Of a stretch of DNA of 7,290 bases, positions 1-6,228 are shown piece by piece (position 1 is the stretch's first letter; each line of letters begins with the position of its first letter). This DNA is from Deltaproteobacteria bacterium. Lineage in GTDB: Bacteria; Desulfobacterota; GWC2-55-46. Below the pieces are notes generated by a model, which was given only the letters and a program-made list of their open reading frames with translations, was not told the DNA's origin and did no database searches. Location: the NCBI GenBank assembly GCA_021825035.1, contig JAKAIQ010000110.1, forward strand, positions 1 through 7,290, given 5' to 3'. The translations under genes were made by a program, and so were the position numbers.

Positions 1-2
1 CG

Positions 3-308
3 ATGCTACACGGTAAAGGAAATGCGATGCTTGCATTCCTCCTCGGAGGAACGATCGGAGCCGGTCTGGCATTTCTGTATGCTCCATATACCGGCGATGA
101 GACTAGAAAAAAGATCAGGGACGGCGTGGAAGACGCGGGAGAGTGGACAAAGGACACTTTCCATGGAGCGAAGAACCGGGTGGGGGATACGGCGGGAATG
201 GTCAAACAGCTTATAACGGACAGGGCTGATGACTTCAAGGCTGCGGTGGAAGCCGGCAAAGAGGCTTTCTACAGGGGAAAAGAGAGACTGCGTGGGGAGA
301 CAGCCTGA
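3..308 (+). CDS. YtxH domain protein, possibly 5'-partial
   Basis: Small protein of the YtxH family, whose members are membrane-anchored and of unknown biochemical role, often linked to envelope or general stress. Residues 9-28 form one hydrophobic, glycine-rich segment (AFLLGGTIGAGLAFLYAP). It is followed by the family's hallmark: a Thr-Gly-Asp-Glu-Thr-Arg-Lys-Lys-Ile stretch and then a long, highly charged, probably helical tail to residue 101. The length of 101 residues is typical. The ATG at 3 sits two bases from the window edge, so its ribosome site cannot be seen and the true start may lie upstream. An internal ATG at 27 has AAAGGA six bases before it, but would leave almost no residues ahead of the membrane segment. 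The family is clear; the molecular function is unknown. Confidence 0.8.
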   Translation: MLHGKGNAMLAFLLGGTIGAGLAFLYAPYTGDETRKKIRDGVEDAGEWTKDTFHGAKNRVGDTAGMVKQLITDRADDFKAAVEAGKEAFYRGKERLRGETA

Positions 309-333
309 GGGATGCTCGACGCATAAGCTGGCG

Positions 334-362
334 AATCGTGCGGCTTGAAAAGCCGCACGATT
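334..362. repeat. Perfect 13-bp inverted repeat / hairpin
   Basis: Arms 334-346 (AATCGTGCGGCTT) and 350-362 (AAGCCGCACGATT) are exact reverse complements around a 3-base GAA loop. It lies 25 bases after the ytxH-like stop. The stem is strong enough to act as a terminator, but no T-tract follows on either strand, so it is not a standard intrinsic terminator. It could be an RNA 3'-end stabiliser, a factor-assisted terminator, or a dispersed palindromic repeat. The rest of 309-438 shows no gene and no convincing promoter. Confidence 0.75.
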
Positions 363-420
363 GCGTTACGGCTTCGGCATTGTGCCGGACAGGGCGTCTC
401 GGCGGTTGCGTTGTCACAAG

Positions 421-433
421 GGAGGAGAGGGGG
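421..433 (+). promoter_or_regulatory. Ribosome binding site deciding the FBPase-like start
   Basis: A purine-rich GGAGGAGAGGGGG run ends five bases before the ATG at 439. The same frame is open back to an ATG at 361, but the translated 361-438 stretch resembles no family sequence. Family proteins begin just before the conserved Ser-Val-x-x-Ala-Asp block. The start is therefore placed at 439. Confidence 0.8.
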
Positions 434-438
434 TATTG

Positions 439-1542
439 ATGGCGGAAGTAGCAAAGCTTACGCTAAGCGTGATGACCGCTGATGTCGGAGGCTTCGTCGG
501 ACACGTGAGCAGCCATCCCGAAGTGTTGGATACGGCAAAAGAAAGGCTTTATCATGCGCGGGAAAAGGGGGCGATAGTCGATTATCACATACTGAGGTGC
601 GGCGACGATCTCGAGCTTGTGATGGCTCACCGGAAGGGTTGCGACAATATCGAGATCCACGAACTCGCGTGGAACGTGTTCATGGCGTGCAGGGAGGTTG
701 CAAAGGAGCTGAAGCTCCATGAACCCGGACAATGCTTCGACGGCCAGGATTTCAAGGGAACTCTTAAGAACGCCGGGCCGGGAGTGGCGGAGATCGAGTT
801 TGTCGAACGTGAGAGCGAGCCGGTCGTCATATTGATGGCCAACAAGGCAGCGTCTGGCGTCTGGAACATGCCTTTGTACAGGATATTCGCGGATCCATTC
901 AATACCCCGGGCCTTTTTACCAGTCCGTCCATGCTTGGAGGTTTCTCCCTTAAGGTTCGTGACGTAGATAACGGCGGGGAGCTTATGGTGTCGCTGCCGC
1001 AGGACATATATCATCTTCTTGCTCTTGTAAATTCAGTCCATAGATTCGCAATATTATGCGAGGCATACAGAAATTCGGACGGCGAGATAGCCGCGGTTAT
1101 TTCGTCCGCCATGGTGCATCGTGAGGGTGACAAAGCCGGCCTGAGGAGCGAGCCGGCGGCTATCTTCAGATGCCATGGCGGCCTGCCTGCCGTGGGCGAA
1201 GTCATGGAGCCGTTTGCATTCCCTCATCTGGTGCAGGGGTGCATGATGGGGGCGCACATGGGGCCTCTTATGCCGGTTCCGTTCTATGAGGCCAATCCGT
1301 CAAGGTTCGATGGCCCGGCAAGGGTCATAGGCGCCGGGTTTCAGATCACTAACGGGCGCCTTGTCGGCCCGCATGACATGTTCGACGATCCGGGGTTTGA
1401 CGCGGCGCGAAGCAAGGCAAATTCCGTCACGGATTATATGAGAAGGCATGGCCCTTTTCAGCCCGGCCGTGCAGTCCAATCCGATGCCGCGTTATCGGGC
1501 GCGCTGGAGAAGTTTAGAGAGAGATTTAAGAAAAGCAGCTGA
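439..1542 (+). CDS. Archaeal-type FBP aldolase/phosphatase homologue with altered active site
   Basis: Class V (archaeal-type) fructose-1,6-bisphosphate aldolase/phosphatase homologue, 367 residues, close to the usual length. Family blocks seen in order: TADVGGFVGH (13-22), CGDDLELVMAH (54-64), AGPGVAEIEFVER (112-124), YRIFADPFNTPGL (147-159), GLPAVGEVMEPFAFPH (248-263), GPLMPV (275-280), RFDGPAR (289-295), DYMRRHGPF (332-340). Normal members condense DHAP and glyceraldehyde-3-phosphate and dephosphorylate the product for gluconeogenesis. Retained sites include D15, H22, D56/D57, Q98, K136 and Y333. By recalled, ungapped comparison with the Sulfolobus enzyme (block YVGKDDP), the catalytic Tyr is A233, the Schiff-base Lys is R236, the two following Asp are S237 and E238, and the Asp of the MADK block is N135. 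Family membership is secure; standard activity is doubtful. Confidence 0.9.
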   Translation: MAEVAKLTLSVMTADVGGFVGHVSSHPEVLDTAKERLYHAREKGAIVDYHILRCGDDLELVMAHRKGCDNIEIHELAWNVFMACREVAKELKLHEPGQCFDGQDFKGTLKNAGPGVAEIEFVERESEPVVILMANKAASGVWNMPLYRIFADPFNTPGLFTSPSMLGGFSLKVRDVDNGGELMVSLPQDIYHLLALVNSVHRFAILCEAYRNSDGEIAAVISSAMVHREGDKAGLRSEPAAIFRCHGGLPAVGEVMEPFAFPHLVQGCMMGAHMGPLMPVPFYEANPSRFDGPARVIGAGFQITNGRLVGPHDMFDDPGFDAARSKANSVTDYMRRHGPFQPGRAVQSDAALSGALEKFRERFKKSS

Positions 1543-1616
1543 TCGTCAAGGCCTGTTTTTTCAAAATGCGCTCCCGTCCATCCCAAAGGTTCCCAATATC
1601 CAAGAGGAGAGTTTGA

Positions 1617-2135
1617 ATGAAGATCAAGAGGATCAGAGGGTCGAAGATGGTCAGGAAGAAAGGCATCGATAACGAGACTGACCCGTACATCCCGAAAAAG
1701 GGGCTTGGGTCGGCAGGCATATCGGTCTGCAAGGCGTGTAAATCCGTATATCATGAAAAAAGGTGGATACATTCTACGGAGGTCCCTCAATCGGTTGTCG
1801 CCCAAAGAGAAAAAAAGATTGTGCTATGCCCTGCGTGCCAGAAGATAAGGGATAAGTTCGCTGAAGGTTACGTCATTATACAGGGGGATTTCCCGAAGGG
1901 CCACAAGGAAGAGATAATAAACCTTGTCAGAAACAAGGAAGAACATGCCATGCACTTCAACCCCCTCGACCGCATAATAGAGATAAGGGAAAAGGCAGGA
2001 GGGATGGAGGTCACAACCACAACCGAAAACCTCGCACAGAGGATCGGCCAGATACTTGAAAAAAGCTATGACGGAGAGGTTGAATACAAATGGAGCGATG
2101 ACGTCAAGCTTGCCAGGGTCGTCTGGAAAAGGTGA
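1617..2135 (+). CDS. BCAM0308 family zinc-ribbon protein (NMD3-like)
   Basis: Predicted cytoplasmic protein of 172 residues resembling the bacterial BCAM0308 family, which is distantly like the N-terminal zinc region of the archaeal/eukaryotic ribosome export factor NMD3. A basic N-terminus (1-30) precedes two Cys pairs, CKAC near residue 38 and CPAC near 72, that should bind one zinc. After them come an HKEEIINLVRNKEEHA helix, the NPLDRIIEI block and a C-terminal TTTTENLAQRIGQIL segment ending in ARVVWKR, all typical of the family. The function in bacteria is not established; some databases carry loose labels such as translation factor or ATPase. GAGGAG at 1604-1609 lies seven bases before the ATG. 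It begins a compact run, with amrS 15 bases downstream, suggesting cotranscription. Confidence 0.75.
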   Translation: MKIKRIRGSKMVRKKGIDNETDPYIPKKGLGSAGISVCKACKSVYHEKRWIHSTEVPQSVVAQREKKIVLCPACQKIRDKFAEGYVIIQGDFPKGHKEEIINLVRNKEEHAMHFNPLDRIIEIREKAGGMEVTTTTENLAQRIGQILEKSYDGEVEYKWSDDVKLARVVWKR

Positions 2136-2150
2136 TCCTTAGAGGAACCT

Positions 2151-3221
2151 ATGAAGGAGGCCCTGCTATACAGTAAGGCCGAGGAAGGGGCTGTAAACTG
2201 CCATCTCTGCGAGTTCCATTGCCACATACATGAGGGCAAGACAGGCGTCTGCGGCGTTAGAGAGAACATAGGCGGCGTTCTCTATACGATGGTCTATGGA
2301 AAGCTCATCGCCAGCCACGTGGATGCCATCGAAAAAAAGCCGCTTTTTCATTTTCTTCCCGGGTCGGCGTCGTACTCTATAGCTACGGCCGGATGCAACT
2401 TCAGGTGCCTGCATTGCCAGAACTTCGAGATTTCCCAGATGCCGAGGGAACGGAATAGGATAGAGGGCGAGGAGACAGGCCCCGCTACTGTCGTGGCCCG
2501 AGCCCTTGAATCCGGGGCAACGAGCATTTCTTACACATATACCGAACCGACGATATTCTTCGAGTTCGCCCGTGATACCGGCGTATTGGCGAAGGCGAAG
2601 GGCCTTAAGAACGTGTTTGTCACCAACGGCTACATGACGGACGAATGCCTCGATGGGCTTAATGGAATACTTGACGCGGCGAACGTCGATATAAAGGCCT
2701 TTACCGAAAGCTTTTACAGGAAGGTCTGCGGGGCGAGGCTCGCCCCGGTACTTGAAAGCGTCGAGTATATGAGGAGGCTCGGCATATGGGTGGAGATAAC
2801 AACCCTCGTGATCCCGACGATGAACGATTCGGAGGAGGAACTCCGCGGCATAGCGAGGTGGATAGCCAAGACCGATAGCTCCATGCCATGGCATGTAAGC
2901 GCCTTCCGTCCGGCGTACAGGCTCATGAACGTCCCTTCGACGCAGGCGTCCACGCTCGCGCGCGCCATGGAAATAGGCATTGAAGAGGGCCTGCGGTACG
3001 TCTATACGGGCAATATTCCGGGCATTCCCGGAGAATCGACCTTCTGCTATAATTGCAAAGAACTTTTGATCGAGAGATTCGGTTTTACCGTAAGTAAGAA
3101 CATCGTAACCGGCGAAGGCAAATGTCCACGGTGCGGCTCTCTCATTGCCGGAGTGGAGCTTTGGCCTCGGCGGAAAAACCCGGAGAGGAGGGCCGTAGAA
3201 TGCTCGCAGAATTCAGCATAA
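2151..3221 (+). CDS. amrS: AmmeMemoRadiSam system radical SAM enzyme
   Basis: Radical S-adenosylmethionine protein of 356 residues. N-terminal cysteines C17, C20, C24 and C34 form a probable extra metal site. The radical SAM signature CNFRCLHC gives the 4Fe-4S ligands C82, C86 and C89. A YTYTEPTIFFEF block, DIKAF, and the late GNIPGIPGES motif match the AmmeMemoRadiSam family, followed by CxxC pairs C299/C302 and C325/C328. The family is named for frequent co-occurrence with AMMECR1 and Memo domain proteins; its in vivo substrate is not known to me. Neither partner gene is in this window. AGAGGA at 2141-2146 precedes the ATG. Homologues usually end soon after the last CxxC with a GVW-like end; here about 20 extra residues follow GVEL and overlap the next gene. 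Confidence 0.88.
   Translation: MKEALLYSKAEEGAVNCHLCEFHCHIHEGKTGVCGVRENIGGVLYTMVYGKLIASHVDAIEKKPLFHFLPGSASYSIATAGCNFRCLHCQNFEISQMPRERNRIEGEETGPATVVARALESGATSISYTYTEPTIFFEFARDTGVLAKAKGLKNVFVTNGYMTDECLDGLNGILDAANVDIKAFTESFYRKVCGARLAPVLESVEYMRRLGIWVEITTLVIPTMNDSEEELRGIARWIAKTDSSMPWHVSAFRPAYRLMNVPSTQASTLARAMEIGIEEGLRYVYTGNIPGIPGESTFCYNCKELLIERFGFTVSKNIVTGEGKCPRCGSLIAGVELWPRRKNPERRAVECSQNSA
3182..3191 (+). promoter_or_regulatory. Ribosome binding site inside amrS for the MTH1187 gene
   Basis: GGAGAGGAGG lies inside the amrS 3' end, eight bases before the ATG at 3200. The downstream frame stays open back to an ATG at 3122, but only the part from 3200 matches family N-termini (MLAEFSITPVG). The start is therefore 3200, with a 22-base overlap with amrS, which suggests translational coupling. 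Confidence 0.8.
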
Positions 3222-3508
3222 CGCCGGTGGGCGGCGGCGAAAGCATAGGCGACGCCATAGCAAGCGTCATCAGGGTCGTGGATGAGAGCGGCATGCCTTA
3301 CAGGGCCAACGCTATGGGGACTATCATAGAGGGGAGCTGGGACGACATAATGGGGCTCATAAAAAGATGCCAGGAGGAAGTCGTAAAAAAGGCCCCGCGC
3401 GTCGTGACTAACATACAGATAGATTTGAGGCCGGGCAAACCACTCGACCGCCTGACCGAGAAACTCAAGAGCGTGGAGAAAAGGCTTGGCAAAAAGATAA
3501 AGACTTGA
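3200..3508 (+). CDS. MTH1187 family thiamine-binding protein
   Basis: A 102-residue protein of the MTH1187/YkoF-like family (formerly DUF77), small ferredoxin-like alpha/beta proteins some of which bind thiamine or related pyrimidines. Features seen: the opening EFSITPVGGGESIGDAIA block, then VDESGMPYRANAMGTIIEG (residues 32-50), then a helix with KRCQEEVVKKAPRV, and a final beta strand NIQIDLRPG leading into a basic tail. The length fits the family. It overlaps the amrS coding sequence by 22 bases with its own ribosome site inside amrS, so the two are almost certainly made from one transcript. The physiological ligand cannot be told from sequence, and no thiamine synthesis gene or TPP riboswitch is present here. 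Confidence 0.87.
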   Translation: MLAEFSITPVGGGESIGDAIASVIRVVDESGMPYRANAMGTIIEGSWDDIMGLIKRCQEEVVKKAPRVVTNIQIDLRPGKPLDRLTEKLKSVEKRLGKKIKT

Positions 3509-3562
3509 TTGGAAAGACGCTTGGAATTCCGCCTCAAATATGTTATTCAGTTCATTGTCGGC

Positions 3563-3595
3563 CCCGGGGAAGACCCCGGAAGGGTTTTCCCCGGG
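3563..3595. terminator. Strong GC-rich hairpin after the amrS run, possible terminator
   Basis: Arms 3563-3576 and 3582-3595 pair over 14 positions (13 Watson-Crick plus one G-U) around the five-base loop CGGAA. It stands 54 bases after the MTH1187 stop and 99 before marC, a natural place for transcription to end. There is no T-tract after it on the + strand, so a classic intrinsic terminator is not proven. The remainder of 3509-3694 has no gene I can support. Confidence 0.55.
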
Positions 3596-3694
3596 AGGAA
3601 GCCGCGCCAAGCCTGCTGCACGCGGCATCCAAATGCGGGGAATTAAATCTATTCGTCCGTTTTTTCATAAAGCCTCGTCATCTGAAGCCGGTGC

Positions 3695-4303
3695 ATGGAC
3701 TTGCACTATTATTACAAATTCCTTTGGACTTTTTTCCTTTCCTTTATCCCGCTTTTCGTGGCCATGGAGCCGATAGGGGTGATCCCTATCTATCTTTCCC
3801 TTACCAGGCCGATGGCCGCCGGTGAGAGGAGGGCCGTTCTTTTCTACTCCCTCGTAACGGCCACTATCATAACGCTTGCATTTCTCGCCCTTGGGAAGGC
3901 GGTCTTCTTCGCGCTCGGCATAACGATATCCGATTTTCAGATAGCCGGAGGACTTGTCCTGCTTTCGATAGCCATAAGCGACATAGTGCATACGGCGCGA
4001 GGAGAGACGGAGATAAGGCCAACCGCCGGGGTCGGCATAGTGCCCATCGGCACTCCTCTTATAGCCGGTCCGGCGGCGCTCACAACTATCGTTATGCTCA
4101 ACGACCTCTACGGGATATTCTTTACCGCCGCGGCCCTCGCGGCAAATCTCTTCATAGTCTGGGTCGCCTTTCTCTGGTCCGAGCACATCATAAGATATAT
4201 AGGCGAGAACGGAGCGCGCGGCATCTCAAAGGTCGTCGCGCTCCTCCTTGCCGCCATAGCCGTGATGATGATAAGAAAGGGGCTGGAAGGGTTGCTCATG
4301 TGA
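3695..4303 (+). CDS. MarC family integral membrane protein
   Basis: Inner-membrane protein of 202 residues, the usual size of the MarC/UPF0056 family, which has six predicted membrane helices. The family name comes from the E. coli mar locus, but a role in antibiotic resistance was not upheld and the transported substrate, if any, is unknown. Hydrophobic segments lie roughly at 7-30, 46-66, 74-95, 115-135, 139-161 and 177-197. Two family blocks are clear: PLFVAMEPIGVIPIYLSLT near the N-terminus and VPIGTPLIAGPAALTT in the middle. The ATG at 3695 has only a weak purine run (GAAG) upstream, and no better in-frame start is visible. It stands apart from its neighbours by about 190 and 120 bases, so it may be its own transcription unit. 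Confidence 0.88.
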   Translation: MDLHYYYKFLWTFFLSFIPLFVAMEPIGVIPIYLSLTRPMAAGERRAVLFYSLVTATIITLAFLALGKAVFFALGITISDFQIAGGLVLLSIAISDIVHTARGETEIRPTAGVGIVPIGTPLIAGPAALTTIVMLNDLYGIFFTAAALAANLFIVWVAFLWSEHIIRYIGENGARGISKVVALLLAAIAVMMIRKGLEGLLM

Positions 4304-4320
4304 CCGGTTTGTCATATAAT
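4292..4320 (+). promoter_or_regulatory. Weak candidate sigma70-like promoter
   Basis: A perfect TATAAT at 4315-4320 with TTGCTC 17 bases upstream (4292-4297, three of six matches to TTGACA). The -35 half lies in the end of marC. It is weaker than the next candidate but could also serve the CopD-like gene. Confidence 0.3.
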
Positions 4321-4343
4321 GCTTCGGTGTCTGATTTACGTCA

Positions 4344-4372
4344 TGGAAATCGGGCAGTAATAATTTTATAAT
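4344..4372 (+). promoter_or_regulatory. Candidate sigma70-like promoter for 4425-6030
   Basis: A perfect TATAAT at 4367-4372 sits in an AT-rich patch, with TGGAAA at 4344-4349 (four of six matches to TTGACA) and a 17-base spacer. It points to the CopD-like gene starting at 4425. A small hairpin (GATACT 4381-4386 with AGTATC 4392-4397) falls near the expected transcript 5' end. Confidence 0.45.
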
Positions 4373-4424
4373 TATCAACGGATACTCTTGAAGTATCACG
4401 TTCAGCAAGGAGGACCTGCGTCCA

Positions 4425-4898
4425 ATGCTTTTCAAAGTCGCTCTTTTTCTGCATATCATATCGGCCATGTTCTGGGTAGGCGGCATGCTTTTTCTGGTGC
4501 TGGTCGTGGCGCCTTTTCTCCAGTCGCTCCCCGATCCGAAGGAAAGGTCGAAGATATATCAGACGGTGGGGAAAAAATACAGGCTTTACGGATGGATAGC
4601 CATAATAACGCTTCTCTGCACCGGGCCGGTAATGCTATATACCTTCTATGGCATTTCACCGAGCCGGATCTTCAGCCCGGCTGTCCAGGCGACGCCGTTC
4701 GGAAAGGCTCTCGCCATAAAGCTTACCCTCGTTGCGATAATAGTCATATCGAGCCTCATTCATGACTTCTATCTCGGTCCTAAGGCAAGGACATCGCCAA
4801 GGTTGACCTTGCTGGCCAAGATATTCGGCAGAGGGAACCTCATTATAGCGCTCCTCATAGTAATCTTCGCGGTGTTCTTGAGGGCTGGAGGAATCTAA
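4425..4898 (+). CDS. CopD-like four-helix membrane protein
   Basis: Integral membrane protein of 157 residues with hydrophobic segments roughly at 5-31, 56-75, 96-117 and 136-155. The N-terminal HIISAMFWVGGMLF block (H10, W17, GG 19-20) and a second helix-borne histidine, H113 in LIHDFYLGPKA, recall the CopD/DUF4149-type membrane domain. Such paired histidines could hold copper or haem. That role is inference: no copper-binding partner such as CopC is nearby. AAGGAGG at 4407-4413 precedes the ATG by eleven bases, rather long but the only good site. It opens a three-gene run with the methyltransferase (28 bases downstream) and the macro-domain gene. Confidence 0.7.
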   Translation: MLFKVALFLHIISAMFWVGGMLFLVLVVAPFLQSLPDPKERSKIYQTVGKKYRLYGWIAIITLLCTGPVMLYTFYGISPSRIFSPAVQATPFGKALAIKLTLVAIIVISSLIHDFYLGPKARTSPRLTLLAKIFGRGNLIIALLIVIFAVFLRAGGI

Positions 4899-4926
4899 AA
4901 AGTTTCCGAAGGGAGGCGGCCACGGC

Positions 4927-5490
4927 ATGCATAAGTTTGAACCGAAGAATACTGCCCGTCTTTTAAGCAAGGAGAGGGAAGAGGCCCTTGCGCCAAAACG
5001 GCTTCTTGAGGAGGCAGGGCTGAAAGACGGCGATACCTTTGCCGATATCGGCTGCGGCCCCGGTTTTTTCACGTTGCCGGCGGCGGATGTTGTCGGGAAA
5101 TCCGGCAGGGTCTTTGCCGTTGATACGCAGGGGGCCATGCTCGAACAACTCAAGTCACGCAAACCACCCAAGAACGTCACCCTGGTAAAATCAGGCGAAA
5201 GCTCGATACCTATAGACGATTCTGCCGCGGATCTCGCCTTCGCGGCCTTTGTTCTCCACGAGGCTGAAAAGGCAAACCTCTTCCTCGCGGAGATTAAAAG
5301 GATAACGAAGCCGGGCGGGGCGGTTCTTATAATAGACTGGAAGAAAAAGAAGGAGGAGCACGGCCCGCCAGTTGAAGAGCGGCTAACGGCCGGGGCCGTC
5401 GAGGAGCTTTTGAGGGAGGCCGGGTTCAGGGGGATAAAGGCTTCGTCACTCAACGCCTCTCACTACCGGGTATACGCGAGAAAGGCCTAA
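4927..5490 (+). CDS. Class I SAM-dependent methyltransferase
   Basis: Soluble methyltransferase of 187 residues with a Rossmann-type fold of the UbiE/COG2226 kind. Motif I, FADIGCGPGFFTLPAA (38-53), binds S-adenosylmethionine. The acidic end of strand two is D66 in VFAVDTQGAMLEQL. An ADLAFAAFVLHE block forms motif IV, and ITKPGGAVLIIDW is the typical post-motif with the Pro-Gly-Gly turn. The N-terminal HKFEPKNTARLLSKERE segment is shared with a common group of small anaerobe methyltransferases whose substrates are unknown. GGGAGGC at 4911-4917 supports the ATG at 4927. The macro-domain gene starts three bases after its stop, so the two are probably coupled. The substrate cannot be assigned. 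Confidence 0.85.
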   Translation: MHKFEPKNTARLLSKEREEALAPKRLLEEAGLKDGDTFADIGCGPGFFTLPAADVVGKSGRVFAVDTQGAMLEQLKSRKPPKNVTLVKSGESSIPIDDSAADLAFAAFVLHEAEKANLFLAEIKRITKPGGAVLIIDWKKKKEEHGPPVEERLTAGAVEELLREAGFRGIKASSLNASHYRVYARKA

Positions 5491-5493
5491 GAG

Positions 5494-6030
5494 ATGGAAA
5501 TAAAGACAGGCTCCACGGTCATTTCATTAATCAAAGGCGACATAACTTTAGAGGAGACCGAGGCGATAGTTAACGCCGCAAACTCGCGGCTTGCCGGCGG
5601 AGGGGGTGTAGACGGCGCCATACACGCCGCAGGGGGGCCGCAAATAATGGAGGAGTGCAGGATGTATAATGGCTGCCCCGCCGGAAAGGCGGTCATAACC
5701 ACGGGCGGCAACCTCAAGGCACGGCACGTCATCCACACGGTGGGGCCGGTATACAGGGACGGGTCGCGCAGCGAGGCGACACTGCTTGAAAGCGCGTACA
5801 GGTCTTCACTCGACCTTGCCGTAAAAAACGGCATTAAGACGATCGCATTTCCCTCGATAAGCACCGGCGCATACGGTTATCCTCTTGAGGAGGCCGCCGG
5901 TATAGCCATTAAAACCGTCCTCGACTTTGTAAAGAGCAATAAAGGCGCTTTAAGCCTCGTCCGCTTCGTCCTATTTTCGGATTCCGCGCTCAAGGCGTAT
6001 TCGAATGCCCTGAAAAAACTGGCTTCTTGA
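5494..6030 (+). CDS. Macro domain ADP-ribose hydrolase (MacroD type)
   Basis: Single macro domain of 178 residues that should bind ADP-ribose and remove it from O-acetyl-ADP-ribose or from mono-ADP-ribosylated acidic side chains. Visible motifs: GDIT (15-18) for adenine recognition, AIVNAANSRLAGGGGVDGAIH (24-44) carrying the MacroD catalytic Asn and Asp (N30 and D40), HTVGPVY (81-87), and the phosphate-binding loop FPSISTGAYGYP (119-130). Length and motif order match bacterial YmdB-like and MacroD proteins. It follows the methyltransferase by three bases with only a weak ribosome site, suggesting translational coupling. No ADP-ribosyltransferase lies in the window, so a toxin-antitoxin arrangement like DarTG is not supported; a housekeeping role in ADP-ribose turnover is more likely. 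Confidence 0.88.
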   Translation: MEIKTGSTVISLIKGDITLEETEAIVNAANSRLAGGGGVDGAIHAAGGPQIMEECRMYNGCPAGKAVITTGGNLKARHVIHTVGPVYRDGSRSEATLLESAYRSSLDLAVKNGIKTIAFPSISTGAYGYPLEEAAGIAIKTVLDFVKSNKGALSLVRFVLFSDSALKAYSNALKKLAS

Positions 6031-6188
6031 ATATCTACGATGCCTGCGGCGCATTCCTAATGTTGCCGTGCGGACTCCTTCCTGAAGTCGAGACTTGCAG
6101 ATTTTAGCAAGAGTTGTATGTTTTTGGCGGCAGTCGACAAACTGGAATTCATGCCAAGATGATATCCTTGCAAGGAACAACTTTTCGC
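6031..6188. other. Intergenic stretch without a recognisable gene
   Basis: About 160 bases between the macro-domain stop and the riboswitch promoter. I see no convincing coding region or intrinsic terminator. It has a small CTTGC/GCAAG stem-loop near 6092-6109 and one exact 12-base palindrome at 6165-6176, listed separately. Confidence 0.6.
6165..6176. promoter_or_regulatory. 12-bp palindrome upstream of the riboswitch promoter
   Basis: TCCTTGCAAGGA is a perfect palindrome ending 12 bases before the -35 box at 6189. It could be a half-site pair for a dimeric regulator acting upstream of the promoter. A single 12-base palindrome can also occur by chance, so this is a weak call. Confidence 0.25.
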
Positions 6189-6217
6189 TTGACAGGATTT
6201 TTGGGGTAATGTAAACT
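6189..6217 (+). promoter_or_regulatory. Sigma70-like promoter of the cobalamin riboswitch transcript
   Basis: A perfect TTGACA at 6189-6194, a 17-base spacer and TAAACT at 6212-6217 (four of six matches to TATAAT). The predicted start of transcription, about 6224, falls just before the first riboswitch stem at 6229, which strongly supports the call. Confidence 0.7.
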
Positions 6218-6228
6218 TGCCTTCATAA

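Noticed and set aside
463..1014. Long minus-strand open frame opposite the FBPase-like gene
   Set aside because: It lies wholly antisense to a gene with clear family motifs, has no ribosome site I can find, and its translation resembles no family.
2166..2894. 242-codon minus-strand open frame opposite amrS
   Set aside because: It is an antisense frame of a high-confidence radical SAM gene and shows no domain motif.
3521..3549. Possible promoter (TTGGAA, 17-base spacer, TATTCA) before marC
   Set aside because: Only four and three matches to the consensus boxes; too weak to list as a feature.
3047..3628. 193-codon minus-strand open frame across the amrS end and the intergenic hairpin
   Set aside because: It runs antisense to two supported genes and through the 3563-3595 hairpin, with no family resemblance.
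3505..3825. Plus-strand open frame running from the intergenic region into marC
   Set aside because: It overlaps the marC start out of frame and crosses the hairpin; composition is not protein-like and no ribosome site is evident.
4656..5453. 265-codon minus-strand open frame opposite the methyltransferase
   Set aside because: It spans the antisense of two real genes, is rich in Ser and Arg as shadow frames are, and has no recognisable motif.
5494..6030. Macro domain as the antitoxin of a DarTG-like toxin-antitoxin pair
   Set aside because: No ADP-ribosyltransferase gene lies beside it; the neighbour is a methyltransferase with a clear SAM motif.
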